DNA of 64,000 bases from contig CM064433.1 of NCBI GenBank assembly GCA_032690845.1, forward strand, positions 40,050,658 to 40,114,657, written 5' to 3'. Each line of letters begins with the position of its first letter. Position 1 is the first letter of the stretch. A program made the translations under genes and the position numbers. The notes under the pieces are model-generated. The model had not been told where the DNA came from and searched no databases. It worked only from the letters and a program-made list of their open reading frames with translations. Positions 33,956 through 46,094 of this stretch are shown piece after piece. This DNA is from Eleusine coracana subsp. coracana. Its lineage: Eukaryota > Streptophyta > Magnoliopsida > Poales > Poaceae.

Positions 33956-34630
33956 TTTGACGCTGAAGAAAAGAAGGCTCATCTATTTTATTTCTCAGAG
34001 GAAGAAGCCCGTCTGCCTGTGGTAGCCCGCTTTCAACACACGTGAGAAAACTGCAAGCTAAATGTTTGTGGGCTTAGCCCATCGCCACTGCAAAGGCCGA
34101 AGCCCCTCTCTGACGCTAAAGAAAAGAAAGCCCATCTATTTTATTTCTCAGAGGAAGAAGCCCGTCTGTCTGTGGTATCCGATGATACGAAGTTCCGAAC
34201 GTACTCGGCCCAGCTGGAGATGGCTGGAATGTAGTACTTCAGTCCACGAGAAAGTAGTTGCCAATTAGGCCCAGAAGAATAATCTTTCTCGACCCAATAT
34301 CTCGCTGCAGGAAATTCACGGCCTGATCTATCTTCCTTTTCTAACGGCCCAACATTTTGCCGTCTCGGTTTGTTGACCGACAGTGGATAAGGCTCAGCTT
34401 GACCTTTGGTTACCGATTAGTGTGCTATTTTTCCTTTATTGTTTGTTTCAATGGAGTGTAATGCATTTGGAAGATCTTCAGGGAAGAAACACAACTGAAA
34501 AGCAGGGGCATATGATGCCAATTTAACTGAAGAATGAACTGATATGGAAGCAAAACCCTGAATAATGTTGTTTTCAGTGTCTGCTTTCTTGTCTGAATTT
34601 CTCGAAATGTGCATAAAGTACAGTGCAGCT

Positions 34631-34701
34631 GGGGATTTAGTCTAGTGGTAAGATATTCGCTTAGGGAGCGAAAGGTCCCGAGTTCAATTCTCGGAATCCC
34701 C
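34631..34701 (+). tRNA. tRNA-Pro (anticodon AGG)
   Basis: A 71-base cloverleaf. The acceptor stem is GGGGATT with AATCCCC (7 pairs), the D arm GTCT-AGTGGTA-AGAT, the anticodon stem TTCGC with GCGAA around the loop TTAGGGA (anticodon AGG, decoding proline CCU), the variable loop AGGTC, and the T arm CCGAG-TTCAATT-CTCGG. There is no intron. The internal A-box (TAGTCTAGTGG) and B-box (AGTTCAATTCT) are present, and a TTTT run follows 12 bases after the end. The gene is nuclear in type (no encoded CCA). The acceptor stem is changed on both sides relative to the plant tRNA-Pro I remember (GGGCATT...), so pairing is kept. Confidence 0.92.
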
Positions 34702-34713
34702 AACCCCAAATCC

Positions 34714-34717
34714 TTTT
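34714..34717 (+). terminator. Pol III terminator of tRNA-Pro
   Basis: TTTT 12 bases downstream of the tRNA 3' end, the usual RNA polymerase III stop. It is the first run of four Ts after the gene. Confidence 0.6.
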
Positions 34718-35494
34718 GGCGTTTTGATGCTATGTGCAGATGGTCATGGATGATGTTCAGGGCTTCAGATAATGTGGATAGCGCAATCTGAGCCACATTC
34801 AGCTGGTCCTGCTGAAGATAAGGCACATGCCATAACTGCACAAGGCACTGGACCTGTATTGTTACAACACATTGTTAAGGTGGCTGACGTATGCAATCAT
34901 TGCTATTTTGTTGAAGCTACTGCTCCCCGCTGGAAGTGAATACTGCTCTGCAGTTCTGCTCCCGAGTTAAAATCGTTTGCGTTTACAGTGCTTTACTATA
35001 CCGTTTTGCCGTCCGGTTTGAATTCTTCGACCAAACTAGTAGTTAGCAGCCCAAGGCCCAAATACTACTCGCCTAGCCCACGTAAGAAAGCAGCAGTCTC
35101 TCAGGCCCACATAGCAGAGCGTAGTCCGGCAGCGACCGCCGTTTGCAATGGGAAGAGTAGCAGCGCGCCGCTGGTGACGGCGGCCGCTTGGCATTGGCCG
35201 GAGCGTCGAGAGCGGCAGCAGTGCGCGCGACGGTGGTTTGGGAGGATCTCAACCGACGCCGTCGAACCGATGAGGTGATACCGCTTGAAGCAAGCCTTCT
35301 GGAGCATTTTCAGTACAATACCTATTTCAGGTCCTTACTTTTCTATTTGAGAGCTCACACTTACTTTTTTCCTACCTAAATTTTGTTGTCAACTCCAACC
35401 GGACTACCAAAATCAAAGTCCCCATCTTTTCTCCTCGCAGATGAGGCCCACGTATGAGTGACCCAAAAGAGACTTGACATGTGGAGTCCATGTG
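34718..35494. other. Intergenic, no supported gene
   Basis: Holds several plus-strand GCCCA boxes around 35050-35110 and a GC-rich patch near 35120-35270 that could be a degenerate promoter or exon. No complete gene can be built from it. Confidence 0.35.
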
Positions 35495-35497
35495 TTA

Positions 35498-35936
35498 GAG
35501 CATCTCTACTAAATTGAGAACTGGGTCCTACTTTGAGAACTGGGTCCTACTTTTAAAAACTCAAATTTATTTAACAACTACAGCAGCACTGCTTAAAGAA
35601 ATACTCTTATTTTTCTAATGACACGTGGGATCCACCCGTCAGCGACCCGATCCACTCATGGGCGAGGTCCTGCCATGCTGTGCCAAGATCCTGGGGCGAG
35701 CTCGGCCCGACGCCGACCGTGTGCCTGTCTCACTGTCCGTCCGTCCGCCTCGTCGGTGTGCACCTGCCTCGCCCTCCTCGGCGTTCCCTCCGCCATCAGC
35801 CCGCCCTTGTGCCGCCGGCCCGCGTCGCCCGCCATCGGCCGTGCGATTGGAGGTCGCCCCACCCGCGGCCGTCGACGCTCGCATCTGGCGCGCCCGTCGC
35901 CGCCGTTTTCGCTCGATGTGGAGATGCGGAGAGAGA

Positions 35937-35976
<40 letters not shown>

Positions 35977-36241
35977 ACGAGTAGGGACACACCGACGATG
36001 GAGGCGGAAGGAAGAAGGGATCTCTTGGGAGAGAAAGAAAAAAAGAGGAACAAAAGAGAAAAAGAAAAAAAATTGATGGGGCCATCATTGAGAGGGTTTC
36101 CAAAACCTAAGAGCCTGATGGAGGGATTTAAGAGCCCTCTTGAAATGAGAGCCAAGTAATCAAACTGTTGGAGTTGATTTTTTAGGTAAGACTCAAAAAA
36201 TAGAGTAGAGGCCCTATTTGACAGCCCTACTGGAAATGCTC
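35498..36241. mobile_element. MITE-like element with TTA target duplication
   Basis: 744 bp. The left end is GAGCATCTCTACTA, and the right end on the other strand is GAGCATTTCCAGTAGGG. It is flanked by TTA on each side (35495-35497 and 36242-36244), as in PIF/Harbinger-type elements. Inside is an unusually GC-rich block (about 35630-35920), unlike the AT-rich ends, then a GA microsatellite (about 35928-35975) and a purine-rich stretch. The GC-rich block may be captured host sequence. No transposase is seen. Confidence 0.7.
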
Positions 36242-36426
36242 TTAGTGACCCAATCGCTCTTTCTTCGACCCAAGCATGCTGATGCAGTGGGCGACGCTAG
36301 ACGGAGGATGATACAGGTCTAGGGTAGAGACGACGACCTTGTTGAGCGTAGCGACAAGCTTGACATTAGGTTTCAATGCTGAGAGAGGATAAGACGCGGA
36401 GCTATGTTGGCTGAGCAGGGCACCGT

Positions 36427-37670
36427 TGTAAGGACCGAGTGACCGAGAGGGGGGGGGGTGAATCGAGAACTCACACTATGTACCAAATTTGCCAATCCCT
36501 AAAACTGAACACTCAATCAACTACGATAACAATTCTAGTGGTGAACACACTAGCAACATAAAGAACCTAGGAAAGGAACAACAACCTAAGCATACTATTG
36601 GATCATACAAGACAATACAACTCCTATGCAAGCTAGTAAACAAAGACACACGGAAGCAAACAACGAGCTAGCAAAGGAGCCTACTTATGTAAAGTTACAA
36701 GATAAATAACTAGAGCACACAAGCATGAGTAGCACAACACATAGGAGGGTGATCAATCAAGCCAAAGCAACTCTTATACATGCTAGTGATCAAGTAAAAG
36801 CTAAGCACAACTAGCAAGTAAAGAGACCTATTCATACAAGTCTACAAGATAATCAACTAGAGCAAGCCAAACATACAAGTATGAATAGCACGGTATGTAA
36901 ATGCAGAAAGTAAGCCATCATAATAAGGAGTAGAGTAAGATATGGCTCATGATTTTTTTCCGAGTTCTTGGAAGGATGACGCATTCCCCTACTCTCCTGC
37001 CGGAGTACTAGTCCCTCCCGCCACCAATGTGAAGTTCTTGCCCACGAGCCCGCAATCACTCCCGGAGTGAAGACACGGTGCGCGTCACCGTTGTCACCAA
37101 AGCACAAGCTTGCCTCCCTCGAGAACTTGGCGGACTTCCTGAGCTGACACAGGCGCTCACTATTGATTCCCCTTTCACTGGCGACCTCAAACCGTGTACA
37201 AACGTGTGACGGCCTTCACAACCGATCACGATAGGCTCGATCACTGACACCTAACCGGTCTAGGTCTCACCATAGACCAAGAGTAACAACTTAGATCACA
37301 TCCTCAAGGACACCCTAGCCTTAGATGTGCATCAATGCTCAAGTTACTCTCACTAGCACTCTCAAGATATGCAATATCTCCTCCTAGTGCTCTCCTATTT
37401 TCCTCTTGGCTCTCACCAAATGCTCCAAGCAATTCCACTGGCCAAGAGAGGTCTCTAAGACCCCAGCAACGAAGATATATAGGCTACCAACCTCCAACTA
37501 GCCATTGCTAAATGAAATCACCCTTCTGAACACCATTGACCAGACCATTCGGTCTCTTTTGGAACGGCTCACAGAGCCGTTGGCTTCACTGTCCCTGGCG
37601 ATTTCCCGTACTGACCGGACCGTCCGGTCACTCCACGTCCTATGCATTCCAGAGAGCTCCGAAAACTGCT
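36427..37670 (-). repeat. Truncated 3' LTR of Copia element 3
   Basis: Begins TGTAAGGACCGAGTGACCG and aligns with the LTRs at 38990 and 47267, but stops after about 1.24 kb. It then joins internal sequence that matches about 41310 of element 2, so the far end of the LTR and roughly 400 bp of interior have been deleted. It contains GACCGGACCGTCCGGTC-type motifs (37537-37640). Confidence 0.75.
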
Positions 37671-38581
37671 TGATCATCTCCATTTGATCCTCATGTTTTC
37701 CTCTTTGTCACCTCATATCCTCCTTGTATCTTCATGTTCTTCTCGTTTAACCTTCCCTTACTAGACTTGACATTTGGATCTTCATGTCTTCATGTTCTTC
37801 TTCTCCTCCTTTTTGCTATCCTTTAATCTTGACTTGGCTTTTGGACCTTCATGTTCTTCTCCCCCTTTGTCACCTATCACCAAAAACCACAAGCCAAAGA
37901 GCAAGACAACCAAAGAGAAAATAATAAATGGCAAGAGTTAGGAAAACTTCCCCTTTCATGGTGCTCCTTCTTGGTCATGATGGTGTTCCACCATAACTCC
38001 CTCCTACACATATGACTCAACAAAATATTTTCTTAAGTATGCAATGGTTAGTCATTTGTGTGATAGGAATGTATGAGCCACTTGTCTTTGAGCCGCATGA
38101 GTAGATTTAACCTCGGAGCTCGTTTGAACATGATTCAATGGGCATGAAACACAAAGATCACTATGTGATCATCTAGGGGGTCATATACTTACATTGTAAA
38201 TAAGCAACTCCCCCTAGAAACATACTCGGAAGCATGTAAGGTATCACGATGCAAGAGTGCATGAATGTAAAGAGTGCAAATGCAAATGCAAAAAGTATAC
38301 AAATGCGTGATGCGGTGCTAATGGAAATAGAGAGAAAAACTACAAACCAAAGTGCCAAAGACGAGTTGTTCCCTTCTCGAGCTTACTCATAATGGACCAT
38401 TATTCAAATCCTTGGGCACACCACGAACCACCTTCCCAAGCTTAACCCATGTCCATTGCTATCTCAAGGAGGTCCGAAGTTGACCTACAAAAGAAGAGAA
38501 ACAAAGTCACAAACAACAAAAAAAAAACAAATAAAACAAACAAGACTATACATATTTGCAAGAGACAAGCTTTAGGGTTAC

Positions 38582-38984
38582 TCATGTGAAGTTTGAAAGG
38601 TCAAGAACATTGAATTCTCCCCTTAGCTTGTTGAAGGTCTTCTTGTCGAGTGGCTTGGTGAAGATATCCGCCAATTGTTCATGAGTCCGCACACTCACCA
38701 ACTCAATATCCATCTTCTCAACATGGTCCCTTATGAAGTGATGTTTGACTTGAATATGCTTTGCATGACCATGATCTCCGATTTTGAGAGCCATCTTGAT
38801 TGCCGCCTCACTGTTACAATATAATAGCATTTGAATATAGTTGAGGCCATAATCCGAGAGTGTTTGCCGCATATAGAGAAGTTGGGCACAACATGCTCCC
38901 GCCGCCATGTACTCCGCTTCAGCTGTGGATATAGCCACTGAGTTTTGCTTCTTTGAGATCCAAGATACTAGAGATCTTCCAAGA
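38582..38984 (-). pseudogene. pol: RNase H end of Copia element 3 pol
   Basis: Encodes AISTAEAEYMAAGACCAQLL, then HHFIRDHVEK and LADIFTKPLD, the C-terminal part of Copia RNase H. The upstream part of the same domain, ending GGCQF, is found at 49257 and beyond, on the far side of element 2. This proves that element 2 inserted within the RNase H coding sequence. Confidence 0.88.
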
Positions 38985-38989
38985 AAAAG

Positions 38990-40917
38990 TGAAAGGACCG
39001 AGTGACCGAGAGGGGGGGGGGGGGGGTGAATCGGGAACTCGCACTATGTACTAAATTCGCCAATTCCTAAAATCGACCACTCAAAACAACTCCTACACAT
39101 TTCTAGTGATGATCACACTAGCAAGATAATAAACCTATGAAAGGAACTACAACCTAAGCATACTAGTGGATCACACAGGGCAATACAACTCCTATGCAAG
39201 CTAGTGATAAAGACATGTGGAACCAAACAACAAGCTAGCAAAGGAACCTACTCATGCAATGCTACAAGATAAGAAACTAGAGCACACAAGCATGAGTAGT
39301 ACAATACATATAAGGGTGAGTAATCAAGCCAATGCAACTCCTATACATGCCAGTGATCAAGTATGAAAGCTAAACACTACTAGCAAGTAAAGAAGTCTAT
39401 TCATGCAAGTCTACAATGTACTCAACCAGAACAAGGTAATCACATAAGCATGAATAGCACGGTATATAGATGCAGAAAGTAATGCATCAAAGTAAGGAGT
39501 AGAGTAAGAGATGACTCATAATTTTTTTCTCGAGGTCTCGTAAGGATGGCGCCTTCCCCTACTCCTTGTTGGACCACTCTCGCCGGAGTGCCGCTCCCTC
39601 CCGCCACTAATGTGGAGTTCTTGCCCACGAGCCCGCAGTCACTCCCGAAGTGAAGACATGGTGTGCATAACCGCTGCCACCTAGGCATGGGCTCGCCTCC
39701 CTCGAGAACTTGCCGGACTCTCCCAACCGACACGGGTGCTCACTATTGATGCCCCTTTTACCGGTGGGCTCAAACCGTGTACAAACATGTGACGACCTTC
39801 ACAACCGATCACGATAGGCTCAATCACTGACACTGAACTGGTCTAGGTCTCACCATAGACCAAGATTAACAACCTAGATCACACCCTCAAGGATACCCTA
39901 GCCTTAGATATGCATCAATGCTCAAGTTACTCTCACTAGCACTCTCAAGATATGCAATATCTCCTCCTAGTGCTCTCCTCTTTGCCTCTTGGTTCTCACC
40001 AAATGCTCCAAGCAATTCCACTGGCCAAGAGTGGTCTCCAAGACCCCAGTAATGAAGTTATATAGGCTTCCAACCTCTAACTAGCCGTTGCTCCATGAAA
40101 TCAGATTCCTTGGCATACTAACCGGACTGTCTGGTTACTGCCTAACCAGACCGTCCGGTCGCTGCAATCCTCAGCACCAACGGCTCTGCCCCTGCTGATC
40201 TTCATACTGACCGGACTGTACGGTTAGTTGACCGGACCGTTCGGTCCATTTATTTCTCCAGTCCAGCAACATTTCCTACGTAGCTTCCTCTCTGTCCAAG
40301 TCTCAACCCTACTGACCGGACCGTCCGGTCACTAGACCGTACCATCTGGTCTCTAGGGCTTCCGGACCTGACAGATTCTTTCTCACTGAAAGTCCTAGAC
40401 AATTCCTCCTAGTGACCGTACAGTCCGGTCACCACTGACCCATTTGTCCGGTCACTATGTCGAGAAGCTGAAACTCCTCGTCCTTGCTTGACTTCATTTC
40501 CCGGCTTCTCCGAACAGCTCCTTGGCTTCTCCACTGTCACCTAGTGCCTGTGATTTCACTGAGCATCCATACACATCACCAACTAGTGTGACCTAAGAGA
40601 CATGACCTAGACCATCTTGATAGTCCGGTTTTTCCTATGAACTCAAAGTCCTAACAACTAGACAAGTGTTCCCAACACTTGCTCCATAGCCTGTCCTTAA
40701 CTTTGATCCATCTTCATCAACCCTTGGACTCCATCAAGCTCACAAGCCTCCATGCTTGTGGTCATTGTCATCAATCGCCAAGGCCACTGTCTACAATCAT
40801 CATAGAGTAGAAAAGGTTTCCTACACGAACAACACTCATATAGGTATTAGTCATATTTCATGTTTGTCATTTATCACCGTTTACCTTGGGGTGACCTTAA
40901 TGGTCATGATCCTTACA
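38990..40917 (-). repeat. 3' LTR of Copia element 2
   Basis: 1928 bp, pairing with 47267-49256. It has a 14-G run near 39012-39026. A TATA-like box on the minus strand (TATATAACTT, near 40056-40064) and an array of CCGGACCGTCCGG-type palindromes (40118-40462) lie inside. Confidence 0.9.
40118..40462. repeat. Array of GACCGGACCGTCCGGTC-like palindromes in LTR
   Basis: About eight near-palindromic units built on GACCG(G/T)ACNGTCCGGTC are scattered over 350 bp, some perfect (40315-40331). The same array is found in the 5' LTR (about 48450-48790), and a smaller one in the element 3 LTR (37537-37640). The function is unknown. Confidence 0.8.
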
Positions 40918-40933
40918 ATATCCCCCTTTTTGG
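40918..40933 (-). other. Polypurine tract of Copia element 2
   Basis: Reads CCAAAAAGGGGGATAT on the minus strand, directly before the 3' LTR start TGTAAGGATC. It is intact and typical for the family. About 1.3 kb of non-coding interior (to 42237) separates it from the end of pol. Confidence 0.85.
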
Positions 40934-42237
40934 TGATGGATGACAACCACTACTTATAATGATTCAAAACGGACGAGCAACAAGGAACCAAAGGAAAAGA
41001 GAGGAATGAAAGGATTACCTTGGTCCTTACCTTGGAAGTAGTCTCCCCCTTGGAATGTGCTAGGTGTTGAGGGAGAACTACCCAATCTTGTAACGCATTT
41101 GATATCGATCTTGAGTTGAATTTTGCGCCCATCTCGGTGTCGTGGTTGATGATCTTGTTGACGTAGACACGCACCAAAGATGTAGATGTTCATGTCGTTG
41201 TAGGTGTTCATTGTTGTTGTAGACATGCACCATCATTGTTCTTCTCCATGTCGGTGTAGATATTCACCTTGATATAATCTTCATGTGTACTTCAAGTGAA
41301 CATGCACTGATGTCTTGATCATCTTCATTTGATCTTCATGTTCTCCTCTTTGTCACTTCATAGCTTTCTTATATCTTCTTGTTCTTCTCCCCTTCTTGAT
41401 GGTTGATCTTCATGTTCTTTTCCATCTTTCCTTCTCCCCTATGACTTGGCTTTTGGATCTTCATGTTCTTCTCCTCCTTTGTGTTATCTATCTAGACTTG
41501 GCTTTTGGATCTTCATGTTCTTCTCCCCCTTTGTCACCTATCACCAAAAACCAAAGACAAAACACAAGAGAACCAGGGAGCAAATAATAAATGCCAAGAG
41601 TTAGGAAACTCCCCCTTTCATGGTGCTCCTCCTTGGTCACGATGGTGTTCTGCCATAGCTCCCCCTACACACATGACTCAACAAAATATTTTCTCAAATG
41701 TGCAATGATTAGTCATTTGTGTGATACGAATGTATGAGCCACTTGTCTTTGAGCCGCGCGAGTAGATTTAACCTCAGAGCTCGTTTGAACGTGACTCAAT
41801 GGGCACGAAGCACAAAGATCATTATGTGATCATCTAGAGGGTTATGTACTTACATTGTAAATAAGCAACTCCTCCTAGAAACATGCTCAGGAGCATGTAA
41901 GATATCATGATGAAAGAGTGCATGAATGCAAAGAATGCAAACGCAACAAGTATACAATGCATGATGCGATGCTAAGGAAAAGAGAGAACCTCTACAAACC
42001 AAAGTGTCAACGACGAGTTGTTCCCTTCTTGAGCTTACTCACAATGGACCATTCTTCAAAGCCTTTGGCATCCCATGAACCACCTTCCCAAGCTTAACCC
42101 ATGTCCATTGCTATCTCAAGGAGTTTCGAAGTTGACCTACAAAAGAAGAGATACAAGCACAAAACAAAAACAAAAACAACAAACAACAAACAAAACAAAC
42201 ACTATACATATTTATAAAGGACAAGCTCAAGGGTTAC

Positions 42238-45200
42238 TCATGTAAAGTTGGAGAGGTCAAGAACATTGAGTTCTATCCTTAGCTTGTTGAAGGTTTTCTC
42301 GTCGAGTGGCTTGGTGAAGATATCTGCCAATTGTTCATGAGTCGGCACACTCACCAACTCAATATCCTTCTTCTTAACATGGTCCCTTATGAAGTGATGC
42401 CTCACTTGCAAATGTTTTGCATGACCATGATCTCCAATTTTGAGAGCCATCTTGATTGCCGCCTCACTATCACAATATAATGGCATTTGAGTGTAGTTGA
42501 GGTCATAATCCGAGAGTGTTTGCCTCATATAGAGAAGTTGGGCACAACAATCTCCCGCCGCCATATACTCCACTTCAGCTGTGGATAAAGCTACCGAGTT
42601 TTGCTTCTTTGAGCTCCAAGATACTAGAGATCTTCCGAGAAATTGACAACCTCCCGACGTACTCTTCCTATTCACTTTGCATCTCGTGAAGTCCGAGTCC
42701 GAATATCCAAGTAACTCAAAGCTTGTTCCTCTAGGATACCATAATCCAATAGTAGGTGTGTACTTGAGGTATCTAAGAATTCTCTTCACGACCTTCAAGT
42801 GAGACTCCTTTGGATTTGCTTGATAGCATGCACACAAGAACACACTAAACATGAAGTCTGGTCTTGAGGCGGTGAGATAGATCAAGGAACCAATTATTGT
42901 TCTATAGATCTTGGGGTTCACCGGTTTTCCCTCTGCATCATCATCTAAGAGTTTTCTTGTTGCCATAGGTGTATGCAAAGGCTTGCAATTTTCCATGTTG
43001 AATCTCTTGAGTAGGTCCTTGGTGTACTTCTCTTGATAGATGAAGTTCTCTTCCCTCAATTGCTTCACTTGAAAACCAAGGAACACAAGTAACTCTCCAA
43101 TTATTGACATTTGAAATTCCGTTGACATCATTTCCCGGAACTCTTCATTAACTTCTCATTGGTTGACCCATAGATGATATCATCCACATAGATTTGGCAC
43201 ACAAAGAGATCTTTCCCAACATATCTTGTGAACAAGGTGCTCTCAATGTTTCCAATATTGAAACCATTCTTGAGAAGGAAGTTCCTCAAGTGTTCATATC
43301 ATGCCCTTGGTGCTTTCTTGAGGCTATAGAGAGCTTTCTTCAGTTTGTACACATGCCATGGATGTTTAGGGTCCTCAAACCCCGGAGGTTGTTCCACATA
43401 GACTTTCTCATTGATCTCTCCATTCAAGAAGGCACTTTTGACATCCATTTGAAACAGCTTGAAGCCATTGTGTGATGCATAGGCAAGTAAGATCCGAATT
43501 GCTTCAAGACGGGCCACAGGAGCAAAAGTTTCTTCAAAGTCAATACCTGCCACTTGAGAATACCCCTTGGCCAGTAGACGATCCTTGTTCTTGACAATTG
43601 CCCCTTTCTCATCTTGCTTGTTCTTGAAGACCCACTTGGTGCCAACCACATTATGATTCTTGGGTCTCTCAACCAATTTCCATACTTTGCATCTCTTGAA
43701 GTTGTTCAATTGTTCTTGCATAGTAATAACTCATTTATGATCATCCATAGCTTCATCAATTGTTGTAGGCTCAATCATGGAGACGAAAAAGAAGTTCTTA
43801 ATTGTAACATTTGCCTCCTCCTCATTTTCTTCACTCACATAGTTGGGCTTGTATTGATTTCTCCTTGTCCTAACTCCTTGAGATGGACTCTCAATGATTA
43901 AGTCATGTGTGTGATCCTTGTTGATGGCCTTGGGTCTAGAATGGTGTTTTTCTTGAGTGGGCGGAGCTCTAGGTGAAGTATCTTGTACATCATGGATTGC
44001 TCGCTCTCTTGAGATATGAGTGTCTTGGATTCTTAGTGAGGTGGGAGAATCACTCATATGCTTTGTTGTTTTGGAGCTAGAGCTTGGTGAGGATGTGGGA
44101 CTGTTGTGTGAAGAGCTTGGAGAAGTGTCTTGATGTGAAGTATGTGGAGAGGCTTGGGACTCACTTCTCCCTTGGGTTCCCTCATGGGTAGGTGGATGCA
44201 CTCTCAATGAGTCTTGAGAGGAGCTAGTGGAAGAGGCAATGACATCTTGGTTTGGTTCTTGCACCTCGAAGGAAGAGGTTGGTTGAGGTGGTGGAGTTGA
44301 GGGCTCATCAATATTACCATCATTGGCCTCGTGGGGTAAAACCTCGCCCACGGGCATGTTTCTCAAGGCTTCCCTCATAGGCTCATCTCCAATGTTCACT
44401 TCGTGAAATTCATCTCCTTTCTATGAAACATTTGACTCATCAAATTGCGTATCATAAGATTCTTCCACACATCGTATGGCTGAGTTGTAGACCCAATATG
44501 CTTTAGAAGTCCCTGAATACCCAACAAGAATGCCCTCATTAGTTCTGCTCTCAAATTTCCCGGGCTTCCTCCTCTTCTTGAGAATGTAACAAGTGCAGCC
44601 AAAGATCTGAAAATAGGAAACATTGGGTTTCCATCCAACCAATAGCTCATATGGTGTCTTCTTCAACAACCAGTGGAGATAGATACGGTTTGGGGTGTAG
44701 CAAGCTGTGTTGATTGCTTCAGCCCAAAACCCCTCATGAGTTCCATACTCATCCAACATGGCACGAGCAAGGGTGATTAGTGTCTTCTTCTTCCTCTCCA
44801 CTACTCCATTTTGCTCGAGAGTATATATAGCGGAGAATTCATGCTTGATCCCTTTCTTGTCACAATATTCCTCCACTGTTGTGTTCTTGAACTCAGTCCC
44901 ATTGTCACTCCTTATCTTCACAATGCTAGCCTTGAATTCATTCTTTGCTCTCCTTGCAAACTTTCTGAAGATGTCACTTGCTCTAGACTTTTTCATAAGA
45001 AAGAATGTCCAAGTTTATCTTGTGAAGTCATCCACAATCACCAAGCAATATAGATTCCCTCCCAGACTCTTGTAATGTGTTGGCCAAAACAAGTCCATGT
45101 GCAAGAGCTCTAGAGGACGAGATGTAGACATGAATGACTTGGTGGGATGAGATGATGCAACTTGCTTCCTAGTCTGACAAGCACTACACAATTTGTCCCT

Positions 45201-46058
45201 CTCAAAGGTGACATCCTTGATTCCTTGAACTAGATTCCTCTTGACCATTTTTCTGAGTTGACTCATTCCAACATGTGCCAGTCTTCTATGCCACAACCAT
45301 CCCTTTGTTGTCTTAGTGAAGAGGCAAGTGCATGGTGGCATATTGCTTGATTTGAAGTCCATGACATACAGATTTCCATGCCTCACTCCATGAAATACTA
45401 GTCCCTTCTTTGCATTTTCAATTATTACACCATCCTCATCAAATGTGCACTTGAAGCCCATGTCACAAAGCTAATTGATAGACAGGAGGTTGAAGTTGAG
45501 GGTTTCCACAAGAAAAACCTTGGAGAGATGGAGGTCCTTAGTAATGGCCACTTTGCCTAATCCTCTGACTCCCCCTTTTGAGTTATCCCCAAAAGTCACC
45601 TTCTCACTGTATTTGTCTTCATCAATGTTGGTGAACATGGTTGGTTTCCCTGTAATATGTTAGGTGCACCCACTATCAAGAATCCAATGAGTACCTCCAC
45701 TCTTGTAGTTGACCCTGGTGGCAGCCATAAGACAAGCACTAGAGGAAGAAGGGTTAGTATCCAAAGCATTACTTGATTGACTAGCACTAACCTTATCACG
45801 TCGAGCGATAAGCCCATTCTCATAAATAGGGATTCTTGCAATCCCTTCTTGAAGTATTCTCCTAATGTGATAGTGAGGAGGATGATACCTCCAATGTCCA
45901 TGACCATCCCCCATGTGCATATTGTCGAGGGTGATGTAGTAGTGGGGAGGATCATAAAGGCTAGTGACATGCTCAAGCACGTGTCCCACTTGTGAGTGGA
46001 GCACAAGTATCATCTCCATTTCTCTCTTAATTGAGAGCTCATGTCTTCTGTTGATCAC
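42238..46058 (-). pseudogene. pol: pol of Copia element 2: protease, integrase, RT, RNase H
   Basis: From right to left: protease motif ILDSGCT (near 45665); GAG-pre-integrase WHRRLAHVGM...CSACQTRK (45461-45015); integrase core with IRSDNGTEFKN and LEQNGVVERKKKT (44996-44421); a Ser/Pro-rich linker (44399-43731); RT with GTKWVFKNKQ, QMDVKSAFLNG (43721-43299) and IYVDDIIYGS near 43175; RNase H with STAEVEYMAAG and ADIFTKPLD (43131-42238). Several stops look like Trp TGG changed to TGA (43299 and just below 43731), and one base is missing after the YVDD motif. Catalytic residues are otherwise present. Confidence 0.92.
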
Positions 46059-46094
46059 CTCCTCAAGTAAGAATCCCCTCTTAGGAGTTGTGAT

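Larger units (their letters stand above)
33307..34173 (+). repeat. Tandem duplication, first copy interrupted by hAT MITE
   Basis: A unit of about 155 bp starting GGTAGCCCGCTTTCA and ending CCCGTCTG(C/T)CTGT occurs twice in tandem: 33307-34020 (split by the MITE at 33408-33955) and 34021-34173 (unsplit). Matching blocks include GAGAAAACTGCAAGCTAAAT and TTATTTCTCAGAGGAAGAAG. The second copy shows the target site before insertion. Confidence 0.9.

Noticed and set aside
35618..36159. Overlapping frames of 119-159 codons on both strands
   Set aside because: They lie within the TTA-flanked element over GC-rich and GA-repeat sequence. The proteins are arginine-rich or Arg-Glu runs without domains.
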